DNA from: Pseudonocardia oroxyli
Lineage (GTDB): Bacteria > Actinomycetota > Actinomycetes > Mycobacteriales > Pseudonocardiaceae
DNA: 64,000 nucleotides
Assembly (NCBI RefSeq): GCF_900102195.1
Contig: NZ_FNBE01000004.1
Coordinates: 1 to 64,000 of the forward strand
Direction: 5' to 3'
The translations under genes were made by a program, and so were the position numbers. Positions 62,177 to 64,000 of the stretch are shown piece after piece. The notes under the pieces were generated by a model. That model was not told the DNA's origin. It worked only from the letters and a program-made list of their open reading frames with translations, and did not search any database. The stretch's first letter is position 1. Every line of letters begins with the position of its first letter.

Positions 62177-62699
62177 CCCCGGCGTCGCGGCTCCCCGCGA
62201 CGCCCGGCACCCCACCGGTCTCGGACTCCTCGTCGAGCTGCGTGGCGATGTCCCGCTCCGCGTCCCGCTGCGCCGCCCGCGGCCTGCGCTCCTCCTCCAA
62301 CGCCTCCTCCACCTCGGGGTCCCCCGCGGGCGAGTCGTCCACCACGGGCTCGATCCCCGTCTCGACGTCGTGCACCGCCGCCTCCTCCGCCGAGGCCGCG
62401 CCCCCGTCGACGCCCACGTCGAGGGCCTCTCCGTCGGCCCCGTCGGCGATCAGCCGCCCGGTCCGGTCCTCGTCGACCCCGGCGGCGTCCTCGGGCTCCT
62501 CGCGGCGCAGCCGCTCGTCGAGGGTCTCCTCCTCGCCGGTCACGGCGGGGTCCTCGACGGCGTAGGGCCGGTCGGGCGGCGAGTAGCCCGCGTCCAGCGG
62601 GTCCCCCGTGGTCAGCGTCTCCTCGGGGTCGAGCTGCAGGGCCCCCGCCATGTCCGCGGCGGTGTCGGGTCGTTCGGTGTCGTTCTCCCGGGAAGCCAT
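62154..62699 (-). CDS. DUF5709-like acidic protein
   Basis: A 181-residue, highly acidic protein. It has LDPEETLTTGDPLDAGYSPP, then DRPYAVEDPAVTGEEETLDE, the pattern of actinobacterial DUF5709. It is probably largely disordered. The function is unknown. The ATG at 62699 matches the MASREN-type start. Its 3' end overlaps the convergent SsgA gene by 23 bp. Confidence 0.78.
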   Translation of the reverse strand: MASRENDTERPDTAADMAGALQLDPEETLTTGDPLDAGYSPPDRPYAVEDPAVTGEEETLDERLRREEPEDAAGVDEDRTGRLIADGADGEALDVGVDGGAASAEEAAVHDVETGIEPVVDDSPAGDPEVEEALEEERRPRAAQRDAERDIATQLDEESETGGVPGVAGSRDAGVTPGSWT

Positions 62700-62755
62700 G
62701 TCGGTCGCGTACCCCGCGACGGGCCGCCACACACCCCGCGTGGTGCGATAGGGAT

Positions 62756-63322
62756 GTGCCCGCCCGACCCCGCGACTCCGCCGCGACCCGCGCCGCCCTC
62801 CTGGCCGCGGCGCGCGAGCTGTTCGCCTCCGGGGGCTACGACGGCACGACCGTCCGGGCCATCGCCGAGCGGGCCGGCGTGAACCAGGCCCTGCTGTTCC
62901 GCCACTTCGGCTCGAAGGACGGGCTGTTCACCGAGGCCGTGACGGGTCAGGCGCTCGAGGTGCTGCACGACGGGCCCGCCACGGACCTCGTCCCGCGCAC
63001 CGTGCGCGCCATCATGACGGGGGACGACGTCCAGTCCCCCCTGTTCCTCTCCGCCCTGCGGTCCGCGGGCAACTCCGACGCCGCCCAGACGGTGCGCGAG
63101 GAGCTGCGCGCGGCGTTCGGTGGGGCCCTCGCCGAGCTCGCCGAGGGCGAGGACCGGGCGGACGCCGAGCTGCGGGCCGAGCTCACCCTGGCCTGGCTGC
63201 TCGGGATCGCGCTGCTGCGCACGGTCCTGCGCACCGAGGCGGTGGCCGCCGCCGATCCCGAGGCCGTGGTCGCGCACGTGTCCGCGGCCGTCGACACCCT
63301 GCTCGGCACCGGAACCCGATAG
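62756..63322 (+). CDS. TetR-family transcriptional regulator
   Basis: A 188-residue TetR protein with HTH TTVRAIAERAGVNQALLFRH and FGSKDGLFTEAVTGQALEVL. The C-terminal domain resembles the TetR_C_17-type found in actinobacteria. The start is a GTG at 62756. It converges on an SDR gene whose expression it may or may not affect. Confidence 0.88.
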   Translation: MPARPRDSAATRAALLAAARELFASGGYDGTTVRAIAERAGVNQALLFRHFGSKDGLFTEAVTGQALEVLHDGPATDLVPRTVRAIMTGDDVQSPLFLSALRSAGNSDAAQTVREELRAAFGGALAELAEGEDRADAELRAELTLAWLLGIALLRTVLRTEAVAAADPEAVVAHVSAAVDTLLGTGTR

Positions 63323-63330
63323 GGCGCCGC

Positions 63331-64000
63331 CTACGGACCCGCCGGTTCCCCCGTGAGCCTGCGGACCTTCGCGAGGAAGCGCTCCTGGTCCTTCGGGTCC
63401 TCCCGGGTCCACGGCAGGTAGTGGATCGGCCGCGGCGCCCGGTCCTGCCAGAACCGGCCGGTGCCGACGTCCGGGGCGGCCGCGAGCCAGACCGCGGTGT
63501 CCGCGCCCTGCTCGGGGGTGCGCAGGATCGGCGTGACGAGCCGGTCGAACCCGGGCAGTGAGTCGGTGAGCCCGGGTGAGGCCGCCCATCCGGGGTGCAG
63601 CGCGTGCACCAGCGTGTCCGGGGCGAGCTCGCGGGCGAGCAGCCCGGCCAGCACGACCTGCATCCGCTTGGTCCGCGCGTAGGCGGCGGTGCCGCCGTAG
63701 CGGCCGGACCGGAACTGCAGGTCGTCGACGGGGAGCCGCTGCGCGTACATCCCGCCGGAGGACACGAACAGCGCCCGCCCGGGCCGGGTCAGCACGGTCA
63801 GCAGGTAGGGCCCGAGGACGTGCACCGCGAGGGTCTGCTCGTGTCCCTGCGCGGTCTCGACGCGCTCCTTCGGGAGCACCCCTGCGTTGTGGACGAGCAC
63901 GTCGAGGGGCGGGAGGTCGGCGGCGAACCGGCGCACGTCGTCGAGGTCGCCGACGTCGACGGCCGAGACGAGGAGGTCGGCGCCCGGGACGGCCGCGCGG
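63331..64000 (-). CDS. SDR-family oxidoreductase, partial (runs off right edge)
   Basis: At least 222 residues of an SDR; the N-terminal cofactor motif lies beyond the window. Seen are DVGDLDDVRRFAADLPPLDV, LVHNAGVLP (the NNAG position), ALFVSSGGMYAQ with the catalytic Ser, and YARTKRMQVVLAGLLAREL with YxxxK. HALHPGWAASPGLTDSLPGF follows. This resembles the retinol dehydrogenase/DHRS12-like branch. Confidence 0.85.
   Translation of the reverse strand, partial: RAAVPGADLLVSAVDVGDLDDVRRFAADLPPLDVLVHNAGVLPKERVETAQGHEQTLAVHVLGPYLLTVLTRPGRALFVSSGGMYAQRLPVDDLQFRSGRYGGTAAYARTKRMQVVLAGLLARELAPDTLVHALHPGWAASPGLTDSLPGFDRLVTPILRTPEQGADTAVWLAAAPDVGTGRFWQDRAPRPIHYLPWTREDPKDQERFLAKVRRLTGEPAGP

Overview
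The window is very G+C-rich (roughly three quarters G+C by eye), with densely packed genes, many GTG starts and frequent ATGA/GTGA overlaps. It reads as chromosome of a filamentous actinobacterium, most likely Pseudonocardiaceae. An SsgA-family protein, a DUF5709 protein, a BTAD/AfsR-type regulator, an F420-dependent oxidoreductase of the luciferase-like family and a DosS-like sensor kinase all fit that placement. No rRNA, tRNA, prophage or CRISPR array was seen. About 60 protein genes are intact or nearly so. One transposase fragment lies at the left edge.

Layout. 1-6866: IS1182-like transposase piece, fatty-acid desaturase, luciferase-like oxidoreductase, STAS protein, TetR plus heme oxygenase with a palindromic operator and a possible iron box, a degenerate histidine phosphatase, an SDR, an SRPBCC protein and an azoreductase-like flavoprotein. 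6978-10758: proline catabolism operon (NDH-2-like dehydrogenase, proline dehydrogenase, P5C dehydrogenase). 10808-17479: HSL esterase with a divergent TetR and tandem operators, a flavin oxidase, a 1108-residue BTAD/NTPase regulator. 17481-27421: heterodimeric ABC exporter, DosS-like kinase, dienelactone hydrolase, ring-cleaving dioxygenase, a MarR-controlled ABC exporter. 27487-32593: amino-acid dehydrogenase with divergent LysR, then Lrp/AsnC divergent from a keto-acid decarboxylase, bracketed by two copies of a 40-bp palindrome. 33048-34246: a scar of three decayed genes. 34239-46024: SDR, DUF1059, crotonase, PHA-depolymerase-like hydrolase, Clp ATPase, P450, amine oxidase, phosphopantetheinyl transferase, NhaA, DsbA-like protein, DNA polymerase IV.

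46047-58432 is a minus-strand cobalamin block: cobD, cobQ, a fused ChlI/ChlD-type chelatase subunit, cobO, cobB, a CobE/CbiG-C protein, cobA/cysG, a histidine phosphatase, a clear cobalamin riboswitch, a small unknown gene and a bluB-cobT fusion. Neighbouring frames overlap by 1-4 nt, so translation is probably coupled. A SURF1-family gene sits inside the block on the other strand. The corrin-ring methylases and cobN are not in the window. The right end has a flavin reductase, an acyl-CoA synthetase, a lipoprotein, SsgA, DUF5709, TetR and a partial SDR.

The most unusual feature is repeat DNA inside genes. cobD carries about 145 extra residues encoded by a 57-bp tandem array with inverted copies, and the frame stays open through the insert. 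A 62-bp palindrome lies in frame in the keto-acid decarboxylase, and a second copy of it lies between genes. A second theme is promoters with a -10-like hexamer 6-8 nt before the start codon (leaderless transcripts), which was used to choose several starts.
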